From NCBI GenBank assembly GCA_013298955.1, contig JAAFJT010000037.1, forward strand, positions 1-40,219: a stretch of 40,219 nucleotides of DNA, in the 5' to 3' direction. Every line of letters begins with the position of its first letter. Position 1 is the stretch's first letter. The position numbers were made by a program, and so were the translations under genes. Below, piece after piece: positions 16,398 to 25,102 of the stretch. The notes beneath the pieces are model-generated. The model saw only the letters and a program-made list of their open reading frames with translations, searched no databases and was not told the origin of the DNA. This DNA comes from Chitinophagales bacterium (GTDB lineage Bacteria > Bacteroidota > Bacteroidia > Chitinophagales > Saprospiraceae).

Positions 16398-16405
16398 TAT
16401 CTTTG
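16398..16405 (+). promoter_or_regulatory. Candidate -7 box for the M36 protease leader
   Basis: TATCTTTG is the only perfect TAnnTTTG I find in the very AT-rich gap between 15.97 and 16.76 kb. The start codon is about 355 nt away, so the leader would be unusually long. No -33 TTG is at the right spacing. Confidence 0.45.
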
Positions 16406-16613
16406 TTTTGTGAACATGAATTGTTATGAAAGTGTTTTTTTTGCGGACTAAAAAAAGTATTTTTTTGAAAAATGTGACTTCCTAAAAAAAGTGCGTCACA
16501 ATATCGTAACAGTTCAGAAAGTGGTTTGAAAATAAAAATCTAAAAGCAGATTTATCTAATTCATCAATTTTATATTTTTAACTGCTTTGTACTAAATTAG
16601 TTAGCCATTTATC

Positions 16614-16715
16614 AATCCTTTTGAAAAAGGATTTTTATATAAAGAGTGTTTTCATTTGGTTTTTTGGGGTTATACAGGGTGTCGTTCCTTTATGGATTCG
16701 GTGCCCTGTTTTTTT
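16614..16715 (+). terminator. Two terminator-like hairpins in the leader of the M36 gene
   Basis: AATCCTTT/AAAGGATT at 16614-16633 runs into T residues. A second, stronger hairpin pairs ACAGGG (16674-16679) with CCCTGT (16704-16709) and ends in a run of T through 16715. Both lie before the start at 16760 and after the only good promoter. They could attenuate the protease gene or end a small RNA. Confidence 0.5.
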
Positions 16716-16759
16716 CGTTTATATCCACCTTTTTTATAATCCGTAAAAATCGCTTTCCA

Positions 16760-19700
16760 ATGTATCATTACAAAACCATGCTATTTCAAGGTGTTTTAGT
16801 GTTTTTGAGCTTGCAAAACCGTCTCGCCTATGGACAACAACCGACAACTCCTTTTTCCACCGCGTCTCTTGTCAAGACTTCTCCAAATGAATCGCTTCAA
16901 ACATTGTTGAAAAAACAACAATTAGTGTTTAAATGGACGGATAAAGATGTCCAAGATGCCCAATTAGTGCGTCAATATCGCACAGAAGCCAATGGAGTCA
17001 ATCATTTTGTTTGGAATCAAACGGTTGAAGGGATTGAATTGGCAGGAGCTGTTTTAAACATTCACGTCTTGCCTTCTGGGGAAATTTTACAAGTTGGGAA
17101 TCGCTTCGTCCCAGATTTGGCAACCAAAGTGACCGTTACAAAACCTGTAATAACGGCTGAAAGGGCGGTTCAAAAAGCGGCAAAAAAATTGGGTATGGCA
17201 AGTATTATTGATTTGAAAATAAAGCAACAAATTGATAATCAACATATTGTATTTGAAAAAAATAAAGATTGGCAGGAGAATATTAAAGCACAATTGCAAT
17301 TTTTTCAAGATGAATCCAATCCTAAATTACCTATTTACTTGGTTTGGCAGATTACTTGTATGCAGCGCGGGCAGCAAGATAGGTGGTCTTTTAACATAGA
17401 TGCTACGGATGGAACGCTTCTAAATCAAACGAATCAAACTATTTATTGCCAGTTTGAACATCCTACAACTGAAAAAAGTTTGGATGATTGTAAACAAAAA
17501 GTGTCTGAAAATAATTTACTTGATGTGCCTGATTTTAAACAAAAAATGTTAAATACAGGTTCTTATCGGGTATTTCCCTTGCCGATTGAGAGTCCTATAC
17601 ATGGCAATCGCAATTTGGAAATCAATCCTGCGGATGCGGTTGCTTCTCCCTATGGTTGGCATGATAACAATGGAATCGTCGGAGCCGAATTTCAAATTAC
17701 AAAAGGCAATAATGTACATGCCTATGCAGATGAAGCTGGTATAGATAGCATTTCTCAACCTGAGCCAAATGGTGGTGCCAATTTGTTATTTGATGCCCCT
17801 TTTGACCCCAATTTGGAACCCATTCCCAATCGAAATGCAGGTATTATTAACCTTTTTTATCAAGTCAATCGCTTGCACGATATAACGTATCAGTACGGTT
17901 TTGACGAACAAGCAGGCAATTTTCAGGATAAAAATTATACGAATCGGGGTACGGGCGAAGATTATATCAAGGCGCGCGCCCTTTCGGGGCGATTGAGGTC
18001 GGCGGCAAACAATGCTTATTTCATTCCTTCGGCGGAGGGTGATAATGGTGTGATGGCGATGTTTGTCTGGACGCGCACCAAAGATACCGCTTTACGCGTC
18101 ACGGCACCCGCGAATTTGGCGGGCAATTATGAAACGGGAGTGGCAGGTTTTGGTGCAACGATTGGTGCAAACCCCATTACAGGACAAACGGTTTGGGCAA
18201 ATGATGGCTCATTAGCACCCAATTATGGTTGTAATCAATTGATTAACAACGTATTAGGTAAAATTGTTTTTTTTGAACGCGGGACTTGTGAATTTGGCAA
18301 TAAAGCGTTGAATGCACAACAACGGGGCGCAATCGGCTGTGTCATCTGCAATTACGACGATGCCGTGAGTCAAATGGCAAGCGGTAGTTTTGGCGCACAA
18401 GTGACGATTCCAACGGTGATGTTGAAAAAAAGTGATTGTGACCGTTTGCGAAATAGTGTTGGAAATGGCTTATCTGTGACATTCCAATCGACGCAAAATC
18501 GGAATGAACCTCAATATTTGGATTCGGATTTTGACAATGGCATCATTGCACACGAATTTATGCACGGGGTTTCCAATCGATTGACAGGGCGCAATTTCGG
18601 TTGCCTGCCGAATAGTGGTGAATCAATGGGCGAAGGTTGGAGTGATTTTTTGGCATTAGCGGTCACGGCAAAACCGACTGACCGCGCCGCGCAACGCAGA
18701 GGTATCGGTACATATGTGTCGAGACAAGGCGTTGATGGCAAAGGGATTCGGAAATATCCGTATTCTAATGATTTGACTATCAATCCTTTAACCTATGATG
18801 ACATTATTTTAGAACCTGAAATCCATGCGGTTGGAACGGTTTGGGCGGCGATGTTGTGGGATTTGTATTGGAAAATGATAGATATGTATGGTTTTGATGC
18901 GAATTTGAATAATACCAATTCTGGCAATGGGCGGGCTTTGCGGTTGGTGATGGATGGAATGAAATTGCAACCTTGCAATCCCGGTTTTGTGGAGGGGCGC
19001 GATGCGATTTTGGCAGCCGACCGCGCCGATTTTTCGGGTGCGCACCAATGTTTGATATGGGCTGTTTTTGCAAAACGCGGTTTGGGTTTCAAGGCAAAAC
19101 AAGGTCTTGCCTCCAAAACAGCAGATGGGCAAGAAAATTTTGAGCCGTATCCCTATTGCGATAAGCGATTGAAATTGGAAAAAACAGCTACACAAACCAT
19201 TCAAGCAGGTCAACAAATTGTTTATAATTTAAAATTAATCAATCATAAAGGCTCCAATATTACGGGCATCACCTTGTATGATACGTTGGCAACAAATACG
19301 ACTTATATTCCCAATTCGGGCGGCACTTTGAATGGTAATGTTGTTATTTTCAATAATTTAAATATAAACATTGGTGACACTTTGAATTTGACGTATCGCG
19401 TTTTAAGCTCGTTTAACAAATGTTCTGGGTTACAATTGGAGGAGCGTTTTGAAAATGGAAACACGCGTTGGCAATCGGAAATCCTCAAAGGCAATGCCGC
19501 AGACGGGTTTCAGATAAAACAAAATGTTGGCATTAACAATTCAAATGCGTTGTCGATTCAATATCAAACGTTGAAAGGAGTGTTTGATGTAGCGAGCCGA
19601 TTGATTACCCCGATACGGGTACTTGCGGCGAATCCTGTGTTGCGTTTTGAACACAAATACGATACAGAAGTGGCAAATGATGGCGGAATTGTACAAATTT

Positions 19701-20317
19701 CGACGGATAATGGGGGCAATTGGCAAGATTTGAGTACTAAAATGTTTCAAAATCCCTATCGCGGCAAGATTGATGCACGGACTTTTGACATGCCGACCAA
19801 AGCCTTTTGGGGCAGTAGCCCGAATTATCAACCGACTTACATTGATTTGGCGGCGTATCGCAATCAGGATATATTATTGCGTTTTCGATTTGCGACCGAT
19901 ACGAGTCATGCGGGCGCAGGTTGGCAGATTGACAATATTTTGTTGATGGATTTATTTGCCTACAAAACAGGCGCGATTGCCATTTCTGCACAACGCGATA
20001 CGGCAACGGCGACCTTGCCTTTTCGCGGAACGGTGGTAGAGCCATTGCTTTGTACGAAAACCAATGATTTGAATAACAATGATTTAAAAATAAATATTTT
20101 TCCAAATCCGTCTGATGAAACGACGATTATTCGTTTTGACAGGCTTGTAACAGGGCAATTACAAGTAACGGATGTGGCAGGCAAAATCGTTTTTAAATCC
20201 GATTTAAAAAACGAAATGTTGCAAGCAATTTCGGTTTCTAATTGGGCAAAAGGAACGTATTTTGTCACCATTCAAACTAATGAAATGCGTAAAACATTGA
20301 AAATCATGGTGTATTGA
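16760..20317 (+). CDS. Secreted M36 (fungalysin-like) zinc metalloprotease with T9SS sorting domain
   Basis: An extracellular endopeptidase of about 1185 aa. The start at 16760 (MYHYKTMLFQGVLVFLSL...) gives a signal peptide ending near AYGQQ; the frame opens earlier at 16646 but those residues mask it. An FTP-like propeptide covers about residues 50-270. The M36 domain contains an inserted PA domain (GKIVFFERGTCEFGNKALNA, near residue 510). The catalytic site is His598-Glu-Phe-Met-His602 followed by Glu625 in GEGWSD. Then come a DUF11-like repeat (about 800-890), a MAM-like/jelly-roll segment and a C-terminal Por sorting domain (INIFPNPSDET ... GTYFVTI). It is likely activated by removal of the propeptide outside the cell and exported by the T9SS. 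The leader holds terminator-like hairpins. Confidence 0.94.
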   Translation: MYHYKTMLFQGVLVFLSLQNRLAYGQQPTTPFSTASLVKTSPNESLQTLLKKQQLVFKWTDKDVQDAQLVRQYRTEANGVNHFVWNQTVEGIELAGAVLNIHVLPSGEILQVGNRFVPDLATKVTVTKPVITAERAVQKAAKKLGMASIIDLKIKQQIDNQHIVFEKNKDWQENIKAQLQFFQDESNPKLPIYLVWQITCMQRGQQDRWSFNIDATDGTLLNQTNQTIYCQFEHPTTEKSLDDCKQKVSENNLLDVPDFKQKMLNTGSYRVFPLPIESPIHGNRNLEINPADAVASPYGWHDNNGIVGAEFQITKGNNVHAYADEAGIDSISQPEPNGGANLLFDAPFDPNLEPIPNRNAGIINLFYQVNRLHDITYQYGFDEQAGNFQDKNYTNRGTGEDYIKARALSGRLRSAANNAYFIPSAEGDNGVMAMFVWTRTKDTALRVTAPANLAGNYETGVAGFGATIGANPITGQTVWANDGSLAPNYGCNQLINNVLGKIVFFERGTCEFGNKALNAQQRGAIGCVICNYDDAVSQMASGSFGAQVTIPTVMLKKSDCDRLRNSVGNGLSVTFQSTQNRNEPQYLDSDFDNGIIAHEFMHGVSNRLTGRNFGCLPNSGESMGEGWSDFLALAVTAKPTDRAAQRRGIGTYVSRQGVDGKGIRKYPYSNDLTINPLTYDDIILEPEIHAVGTVWAAMLWDLYWKMIDMYGFDANLNNTNSGNGRALRLVMDGMKLQPCNPGFVEGRDAILAADRADFSGAHQCLIWAVFAKRGLGFKAKQGLASKTADGQENFEPYPYCDKRLKLEKTATQTIQAGQQIVYNLKLINHKGSNITGITLYDTLATNTTYIPNSGGTLNGNVVIFNNLNINIGDTLNLTYRVLSSFNKCSGLQLEERFENGNTRWQSEILKGNAADGFQIKQNVGINNSNALSIQYQTLKGVFDVASRLITPIRVLAANPVLRFEHKYDTEVANDGGIVQISTDNGGNWQDLSTKMFQNPYRGKIDARTFDMPTKAFWGSSPNYQPTYIDLAAYRNQDILLRFRFATDTSHAGAGWQIDNILLMDLFAYKTGAIAISAQRDTATATLPFRGTVVEPLLCTKTNDLNNNDLKINIFPNPSDETTIIRFDRLVTGQLQVTDVAGKIVFKSDLKNEMLQAISVSNWAKGTYFVTIQTNEMRKTLKIMVY

Positions 20318-20334
20318 TATTGGCACAAATCGTT

Positions 20335-20552
20335 AGAAATAGGATGCTGATGATTTAGGATATTTTCGGTTGAATAACGCAAATTAAGTGGTTAATGTTA
20401 AATAATCGACAACAGCGTTTGGAGGGTTTGAAACCCTCCAAACGTTATACTATCTTGAAAATCAATCTTTTAGTCAGCATTCTTTTTTGTCGATTCTTTA
20501 ACTTCAACTACTTAGAACTGAAAAATCTTTACAATCATTAGCATCCTATTTC
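20335..20552. repeat. Three-layer nested palindrome (C shell, A shell, GGAGGG core)
   Basis: The outer C-type ends are GAAATAGGATGCTGATGATT near 20336 and its inverse at 20533-20552. Inside are A-type ends, TAAGTGGTTAATGTTAAA from 20385 and the inverse at 20487-20514. At the centre is a perfect palindrome, CGTTTGGAGGGTTT, one base, then its inverse (20416-20444). It lies between the convergent protease and K+ channel genes. Confidence 0.85.
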
Positions 20553-20571
20553 AAAAATAGTCCAAAGTGTT

Positions 20572-21495
20572 TCAATTTTTTTTCAATCCGATTTTTTCAA
20601 AATGACTTAACGCACCTAAATCTACAGTTGGATAACCATCCTCATTCAAAGCCGTAATTTTTACAAATTTACCGCCGTAAAAAATTTCCGCCATCGTATA
20701 AGACATTTTTGCATGAATATTTTGATAAAATGTATCATCAAAACCTTGTATAAAAATTAAAAATTCGGGGTCAACTTGTCGCAAACCCGCTTCATCAAGA
20801 CCATATAATGGACTATTCGCATCAATCGGATGCACCAAAGTCCAATTCGATGGAAAAAACACAACCGATTCTCTTTCAAGTGATAACGCATAGAATTTTC
20901 GACTCCCATTTTCGCTGATACTCAAACTAATTTGCGCTTTAACATCTAAAATATTGCTTTCCAATTGATTAGCGATGCGCAACATGAACGCCGTCTTATC
21001 TTGATACGGTGCAATCAAGGCTTGTTCGCTGAATTTGATGCGCGGCGAAGGTTTGGAAAAACGCCCGTACAACAATCCTGTTACCAACGCAAAACTCAAT
21101 AATCCAAACAAGGATTCCAAGGATGAAATCAATCCCGCCGACCAACCTGAAGGATTAATGCGTCCGTAACCAACGGTTGTGAGCGTTTGGGAACTGAAAA
21201 AAAAGATTTCCATAAACCGTTCGGATTCGCTATTGAAGACCATTCCTGTCAGATGACTTGGGCAAATCAGGTAATACAAGCCTGTAAACAAGACATTTAC
21301 GAGCAGATACCAGAGTAAAACCAGTAAAAAAAAGCGTTTCCAACTGATTTGTATTAAGAATTGATAGATATGAAACGTTTCATTGAACGGCAATCCGAAA
21401 CGAATGTAATTATAATTGCCTTCTTTGGTCATTAAACGGCGTTGTCGTTGCTCGACGGTGCCGAAACCGAGTTCTTTATCTTGAATTTTGGACAT
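20572..21495 (-). CDS. Inward-rectifier-type potassium channel (Kir/KirBac-like)
   Basis: A 307-aa two-TM potassium channel subunit; tetramers would conduct K+ across the inner membrane. TM1 spans about residues 53-75, the pore carries the selectivity filter TVGYG (107-111), TM2 spans about 120-143, and a C-terminal immunoglobulin-like cytoplasmic domain of about 150 residues completes the KirBac layout. The N-terminal slide-helix region is present (FGLPFNETFHIYQFLIQISW). The start at 21495 (MSKIQDKELGFGT) is preferred: the frame's extra 18 upstream residues fall in a C-type repeat arm. It is leftward and separated from the nuclease gene by a C-type hairpin. The physiological role in this organism is unknown. 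Confidence 0.93.
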   Translation of the reverse strand: MSKIQDKELGFGTVEQRQRRLMTKEGNYNYIRFGLPFNETFHIYQFLIQISWKRFFLLVLLWYLLVNVLFTGLYYLICPSHLTGMVFNSESERFMEIFFFSSQTLTTVGYGRINPSGWSAGLISSLESLFGLLSFALVTGLLYGRFSKPSPRIKFSEQALIAPYQDKTAFMLRIANQLESNILDVKAQISLSISENGSRKFYALSLERESVVFFPSNWTLVHPIDANSPLYGLDEAGLRQVDPEFLIFIQGFDDTFYQNIHAKMSYTMAEIFYGGKFVKITALNEDGYPTVDLGALSHFEKIGLKKN

Positions 21496-21510
21496 GAAAC
21501 GTTTCGTTTT

Positions 21511-21650
21511 GCAATTTCCGCTTTGTAAAATTCTTGAAATAGGATGCATATGATTGGAAGGATTCCAAGGATTTTTTTAAGTTTTCCTTTGCTCTTCAAG
21601 CGAAAACATCCTTCTAATCTTTGAAATCATACGCATCCTATTTCAAAAAT
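21511..21650. repeat. C-type element with extended outer end
   Basis: Left end GCAATTTCCGCTTTG, then TTGAAATAGGATGC; right inverse arm ends near 21650 (GCATCCTATTTCAAAAAT). The arms have decayed compared with the copy at 4274. The loop keeps a TTTGCTCTTCAA motif. It sits after the nuclease stop and before the K+ channel start. Confidence 0.8.
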
Positions 21651-21665
21651 TTCCACTATAAACAA

Positions 21666-22679
21666 TCATAATTGCTCAATTTCTGCGACACTTAGACCCG
21701 TTGATAACGCAATAATTTCAAATAAAATCCCTTGTTTCTTCAAAACTTGAGCTACTTCAATTTTTCCTTCAATTTTTCCTTCAATTCTACCCTCTTCGAT
21801 ACCTTCGAGCCTCCCTTCGACTCTCCCTTTTTTCTGCTCTCCGTCAATAAATCGCTGTATTTGTTCCGCATGTTTGGCTTCGGATTCAATGTAACTAAAA
21901 TCTTCTTCCGTCAATTTTTGCCGATTGATGATGCGAATGATGTCTGCAAATACAGGGTCAGCCGTATAACTTTCAAAATCAGCTTCTATATTATTTTCAT
22001 TGCGCGTGCGTTCTGCAAAATCGAACCAGCGTCGATACGGTTTAATTTCTTGGCTTTTGACAATATTGTGTTGAAATAAAAAGTAAATTTTATTTTTACC
22101 CATAAATTCCAAATCTTTATGCTTATTTTGCATAATTTTCAGAATTTGTTTTCGTTTTTCTAACAACGGTTTCAAGGTTTGTTTGGTCACGGTTTTAAGA
22201 TTCCAGAGGATATTATCTGCTAAAAACACTTCAACCGCTTCGGGCAATAATTTATAGGTGACATAATTTTCATTTTTAAAATGCAAAATGTCATCTACCA
22301 TCCAAATAACGGTCAAAACGGGAGCCAAATCTTGATAATCTTTGACCGTAATATTAAGACCAGATTTCATAAAAACCGTTTTATTTTGCATGCTCTCCAT
22401 TTGTAACACCGTATTGACGGCGTGATACAAATAAAATCGCCTTACAACGTCGGTTTTATACCATTGCTGCATATCAATCGTGACGTATTGACCATTAATC
22501 TTACAGCGATAATCAAAAATGACCTTCGCTGCATCGTCTGTCACCCGATTTTCTTCGGGTAATCTTTGAAATTCTTCAATTTTGACTTGAAGGAAATCTT
22601 CTAAAAAACGTTTCGCAATGTGGTCATGGGAGAACACACGCTTAAAAAAACGGTCGTAATTCAAAGGGGCAAGGTACAT
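21666..22679 (-). CDS. Rpn/PDDEXK_2-type PD-(D/E)XK nuclease (transposase-like family)
   Basis: A 337-aa protein of the family named 'PD-(D/E)XK nuclease family transposase' (Rpn/YhgA-related). Typical signatures are the N-terminal DRFFKRVFSHDHIAKRFLED, then Asp56 in FDYRCKINGQYVTIDMQQW, with Asp69-Met-Gln71 as the (D/E)xQ part of the active site. E. coli Rpn proteins are DNA endonucleases that promote RecA-independent recombination. The C-terminus carries a run of short Glu-Gly repeats (EGRLEGIEEGRIEGKIEGK) before a hydrophobic end, also typical; their number varies by slippage in relatives. It is alone, with an A-type palindrome upstream and a C-type palindrome downstream. Whether it acts on those hairpins is speculation. 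Confidence 0.85.
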   Translation of the reverse strand: MYLAPLNYDRFFKRVFSHDHIAKRFLEDFLQVKIEEFQRLPEENRVTDDAAKVIFDYRCKINGQYVTIDMQQWYKTDVVRRFYLYHAVNTVLQMESMQNKTVFMKSGLNITVKDYQDLAPVLTVIWMVDDILHFKNENYVTYKLLPEAVEVFLADNILWNLKTVTKQTLKPLLEKRKQILKIMQNKHKDLEFMGKNKIYFLFQHNIVKSQEIKPYRRWFDFAERTRNENNIEADFESYTADPVFADIIRIINRQKLTEEDFSYIESEAKHAEQIQRFIDGEQKKGRVEGRLEGIEEGRIEGKIEGKIEVAQVLKKQGILFEIIALSTGLSVAEIEQL

Positions 22680-22692
22680 CGCATTTGATTTT

Positions 22693-22823
22693 TAAAGTCG
22701 TTGAAGTTAAAAAATCGACAAAAAAGAATGATTGCTAAAATGCTGATTTTCAACACAGTATAACGTTTGGAGGGTTTCAAACCCTCCAAACGTTATTGTC
22801 AATTATTTGAAATTAACTACTTA
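22693..22823. repeat. A-type element with GGAGGG palindrome core
   Basis: It is the same element as the inner part of 20385-20514 but in the opposite orientation: GTTGAAGTTAAAAAATCGAC, then AAAAAAGAATG, later a perfect palindrome around AACGTTTGGAGGGTTT (22761-22795), ending AACTACTTA. It lies upstream of the nuclease gene. Confidence 0.8.
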
Positions 22824-22826
22824 TTA

Positions 22827-22888
22827 TTTTTCCCGCAGCTTGCGCAGATTTGTTTTAACATTAAAAAATCTGCACAAGCTGCGAGAAA
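22827..22888 (-). terminator. Hairpin after the bacilliredoxin gene
   Basis: Arms of about 22 nt (CGCAGCTTGCGCAGATT and its near-inverse AATCTGCACAAGCTGCG) begin 5 nt after the stop codon. T-rich sequence follows on the minus strand beyond the stem. Confidence 0.6.
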
Positions 22889-22892
22889 CATA

Positions 22893-23312
22893 TTAACAAT
22901 ATTCTTCTAATGCCATTTTCAAATTAGCGGCAATCGAAGCAGCATTGCGCCCTTCAATGTGGTGTCTTTCAATGAAATGAACCAAATTGCCATCTTTGAA
23001 TAATGCCATCGAAGGCGAACTCGGCGGATAAGGCAACATATAATCGCGTGCTTTTTGAGTCGCCGCCAAATCAACGCCTGCAAAAACGGTCACTAATTTA
23101 TCAGGCAACTTGCCAGCATTTTGCACCGTGTGAATCGCCGCAGGGCGTGCATTCCGCGCCGCACAACCACAAACCGAATTGACAACCATTAATACAGTTC
23201 CTTTGCTGCTTTCTAACACCGCACTCACGGCTTCGGGCGTATGCAGGCTTTCAAAACCAGCATCGGTCAATTCTTGGCTCATCGGAGCTGTTAAATGAAT
23301 TGGGTAATACAT
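22893..23312 (-). CDS. brxB: BrxA/BrxB (YphP/YqiW) family bacilliredoxin
   Basis: A 139-aa cytoplasmic thioredoxin-fold protein. The family's CGC active site is seen as Cys48-Gly49-Cys50 in VNSVCGCAARNARPA. The N-terminus MYYPIHLTAPMSQELTDAGF and LPYPPSSPSMALFKDG are also typical. In Firmicutes these proteins remove bacillithiol from mixed disulfides; Bacteroidetes homologues are widespread and some of these bacteria also make bacillithiol. Length is normal. It is monocistronic, with a hairpin directly after the stop and a GGAGGG palindrome upstream. The choice between BrxA and BrxB is not firm. Confidence 0.92.
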   Translation of the reverse strand: MYYPIHLTAPMSQELTDAGFESLHTPEAVSAVLESSKGTVLMVVNSVCGCAARNARPAAIHTVQNAGKLPDKLVTVFAGVDLAATQKARDYMLPYPPSSPSMALFKDGNLVHFIERHHIEGRNAASIAANLKMALEEYC

Positions 23313-23424
23313 ATCAATTTACGATTTAATATTTTTTTTAAATTCAAAACGCTCGCCCTAATTTAAGGCATTATAACAACACAAAGGTCGTGATTTTGTT
23401 TGATTTTTTTAATTCAACAAAACC

Positions 23425-23455
23425 ACCTTTGGAGGGTTTAAAACCCTCCAAAGGT
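23425..23455. repeat. Stand-alone GGAGGG palindrome
   Basis: ACCTTTGGAGGGTTT, one A, then its exact inverse. The core TTTGGAGGGTTT is the same as in the elements at 20416 and 22761, but here there is no A-type shell. Confidence 0.85.
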
Positions 23456-23505
23456 TTAATAATCAACGGTTTATAATAATTGTCTAACCTCATAATTATT
23501 TTGAC

Positions 23506-24972
23506 TTACTTCACTAAGGACGCAGCCAATTGATTCAAATAACACTCCAAATTGGTATAAGTCCCATAACCCGTCAGGCGCATGCTCAAAATCATCCCAT
23601 TATGGTCAGGCGTAGTGTGGTCTAAGCCGTATTTGATTTCCCATTCATCGGGCATCCCGTCTGCGTCCGTGTCAAGCGGCGGCGGCGGCGGCGTTTTAAA
23701 ATCCAATTGAAATGCATCTTTGTAATAATCAGACCCATCTATCAAATTGGCATCAGGCTTGCCCGCCAAAACGGGAGCCAAAAGTCGGCGGGTTAAAGGG
23801 TCTCTTCTCTCGGTGCTAAACGCATTGAACGCGCCCACTTGACTTAATAAATAGATTTTTATCGAATCTGTTGGAGTAGGTGTAATCATTGGAAAGGGGT
23901 GCCGTTCTTTCAAAATATTGGCAGTACCTGTTTGTTTATTGGGATGATTGCCTTCTTCTGCAAAATCATTACAACAGGTAAATAATTGATAATCAGCATA
24001 CTGTGAAAACTGTTCCATCCGATTGCCTTGTGTAAACAAATTATTTTTATACACATCTAAAAGATGATTGTGAAACATTCCACCATTATAACTCGCCCGC
24101 CCTACTGCATAATTATTTAAAAAATTGGCATTTAAACCATAATCCGCTTGTTCTGGTTCGGCAGGATTGATACTTGAATTATAGGTAATATGGGTTGGAA
24201 TATCCCAAAATAAATTATAAGATAATTCTATGTTTAATGGGTTGTTCATACAATCTTTGTCGTCAGGACGTTCTTTACTCAATGCACCGCTAATTTCGGG
24301 CATTTTGCCGCCGATTCGATTCCACATATTATGATGAATTGAAATAGAATCTTGCCTTTTGCCCGCTACTGAATAATTCAAGGACATGCCGCCTTGCTCA
24401 TAATGCTCACCAATACTTTCAGCCAACAAACTGTTTTGAATAATGATATTGCTACTCCGCGAAATCTGAACACTTTCATCGGTCGCATGGGTGAAAGTGC
24501 AATGGTCTATCACCACATTTTTCGCCCCATCTAAGCGCAAAGCGTCTCCATCCAACCAACCCGAAGCGGCTCTAAACCCCGTTTCATACGGACGACAACT
24601 CAAATGGCGTACAATTACATTGTTAGGATGCCTTTCGGGATGATACCAACTGTCTAAAATCAAGTTGCGGACGATGATGCCCCCAGGAGAAGTTTGTCCT
24701 GCAATGTAACAATCGCCTTCTACCACTTCCGCCGCGCAATCAATAATGCCACTCACTTTAAACAAAATGTATTTAGAGCCGGGTATTTTCAACGCATCAT
24801 TGAGTGAACCTGCACCAGAACAATTGAGATTGGTCACAAAAAGGACTTGCCCGCCGCGCCCACCTGTAATCGTTTCCGCCCCAAAACCTTCCGCGCCCAC
24901 AAATGCTGGAATGGGTTGTGCCAACAATAAATGATTGACTAACAATAAATTGAATAAAAATAAATTTTTCAT
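23506..24972 (-). CDS. Secreted pectate-lyase-like parallel beta-helix protein
   Basis: A 488-aa exported protein with signal peptide MKNLFLFNLLLVNHLLLAQ. The mature N-terminus FVGAEGFGAETITGGRGGQV, followed by LNDALKIPGSKYILFKVSGI, is the hallmark of the pectate lyase (PL1-like) family. Repeated Asn/His-rich rungs (HNVVIDHCTF-like, ISRSSNIIIQNSLL, SIHHNMWNRIGGKMPEIS) form the right-handed beta helix. Near the C-terminus DTDADGMPDEWEIKYGL is a calcium-binding thrombospondin-type segment common in Bacteroidetes lyases. There is no T9SS sorting domain, so it may be periplasmic or outer-membrane associated. No SusCD pair or other polysaccharide-degradation genes lie beside it, so the substrate is only inferred. 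Confidence 0.88.
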   Translation of the reverse strand: MKNLFLFNLLLVNHLLLAQPIPAFVGAEGFGAETITGGRGGQVLFVTNLNCSGAGSLNDALKIPGSKYILFKVSGIIDCAAEVVEGDCYIAGQTSPGGIIVRNLILDSWYHPERHPNNVIVRHLSCRPYETGFRAASGWLDGDALRLDGAKNVVIDHCTFTHATDESVQISRSSNIIIQNSLLAESIGEHYEQGGMSLNYSVAGKRQDSISIHHNMWNRIGGKMPEISGALSKERPDDKDCMNNPLNIELSYNLFWDIPTHITYNSSINPAEPEQADYGLNANFLNNYAVGRASYNGGMFHNHLLDVYKNNLFTQGNRMEQFSQYADYQLFTCCNDFAEEGNHPNKQTGTANILKERHPFPMITPTPTDSIKIYLLSQVGAFNAFSTERRDPLTRRLLAPVLAGKPDANLIDGSDYYKDAFQLDFKTPPPPPLDTDADGMPDEWEIKYGLDHTTPDHNGMILSMRLTGYGTYTNLECYLNQLAASLVK

Positions 24973-25064
24973 GCTGCTTGTGATATTTTTTTTTGTAATC
25001 TTGAAACTGTAAAAATATCACTTTGATTGCAAAATATAACAAAAATTGAAATATTTATATTTAT

Positions 25065-25098
25065 TTCGGAGTCGGGAAATTGATTTCCCGACTCCGAA
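25065..25098. repeat. Perfect palindrome after the mutase gene
   Basis: TTCGGAGTCGGGAAAT, two bases, then its exact inverse. It ends 4 nt from the stop codon of the methylmalonyl-CoA mutase gene and may serve as its terminator. Confidence 0.85.
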
Positions 25099-25102
25099 TA
25101 AC

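Noticed and set aside
22693-22823. Riboswitch upstream of the nuclease gene
   Set aside because: The structure is an A-type repeat also found in unrelated contexts; it matches no riboswitch I know.
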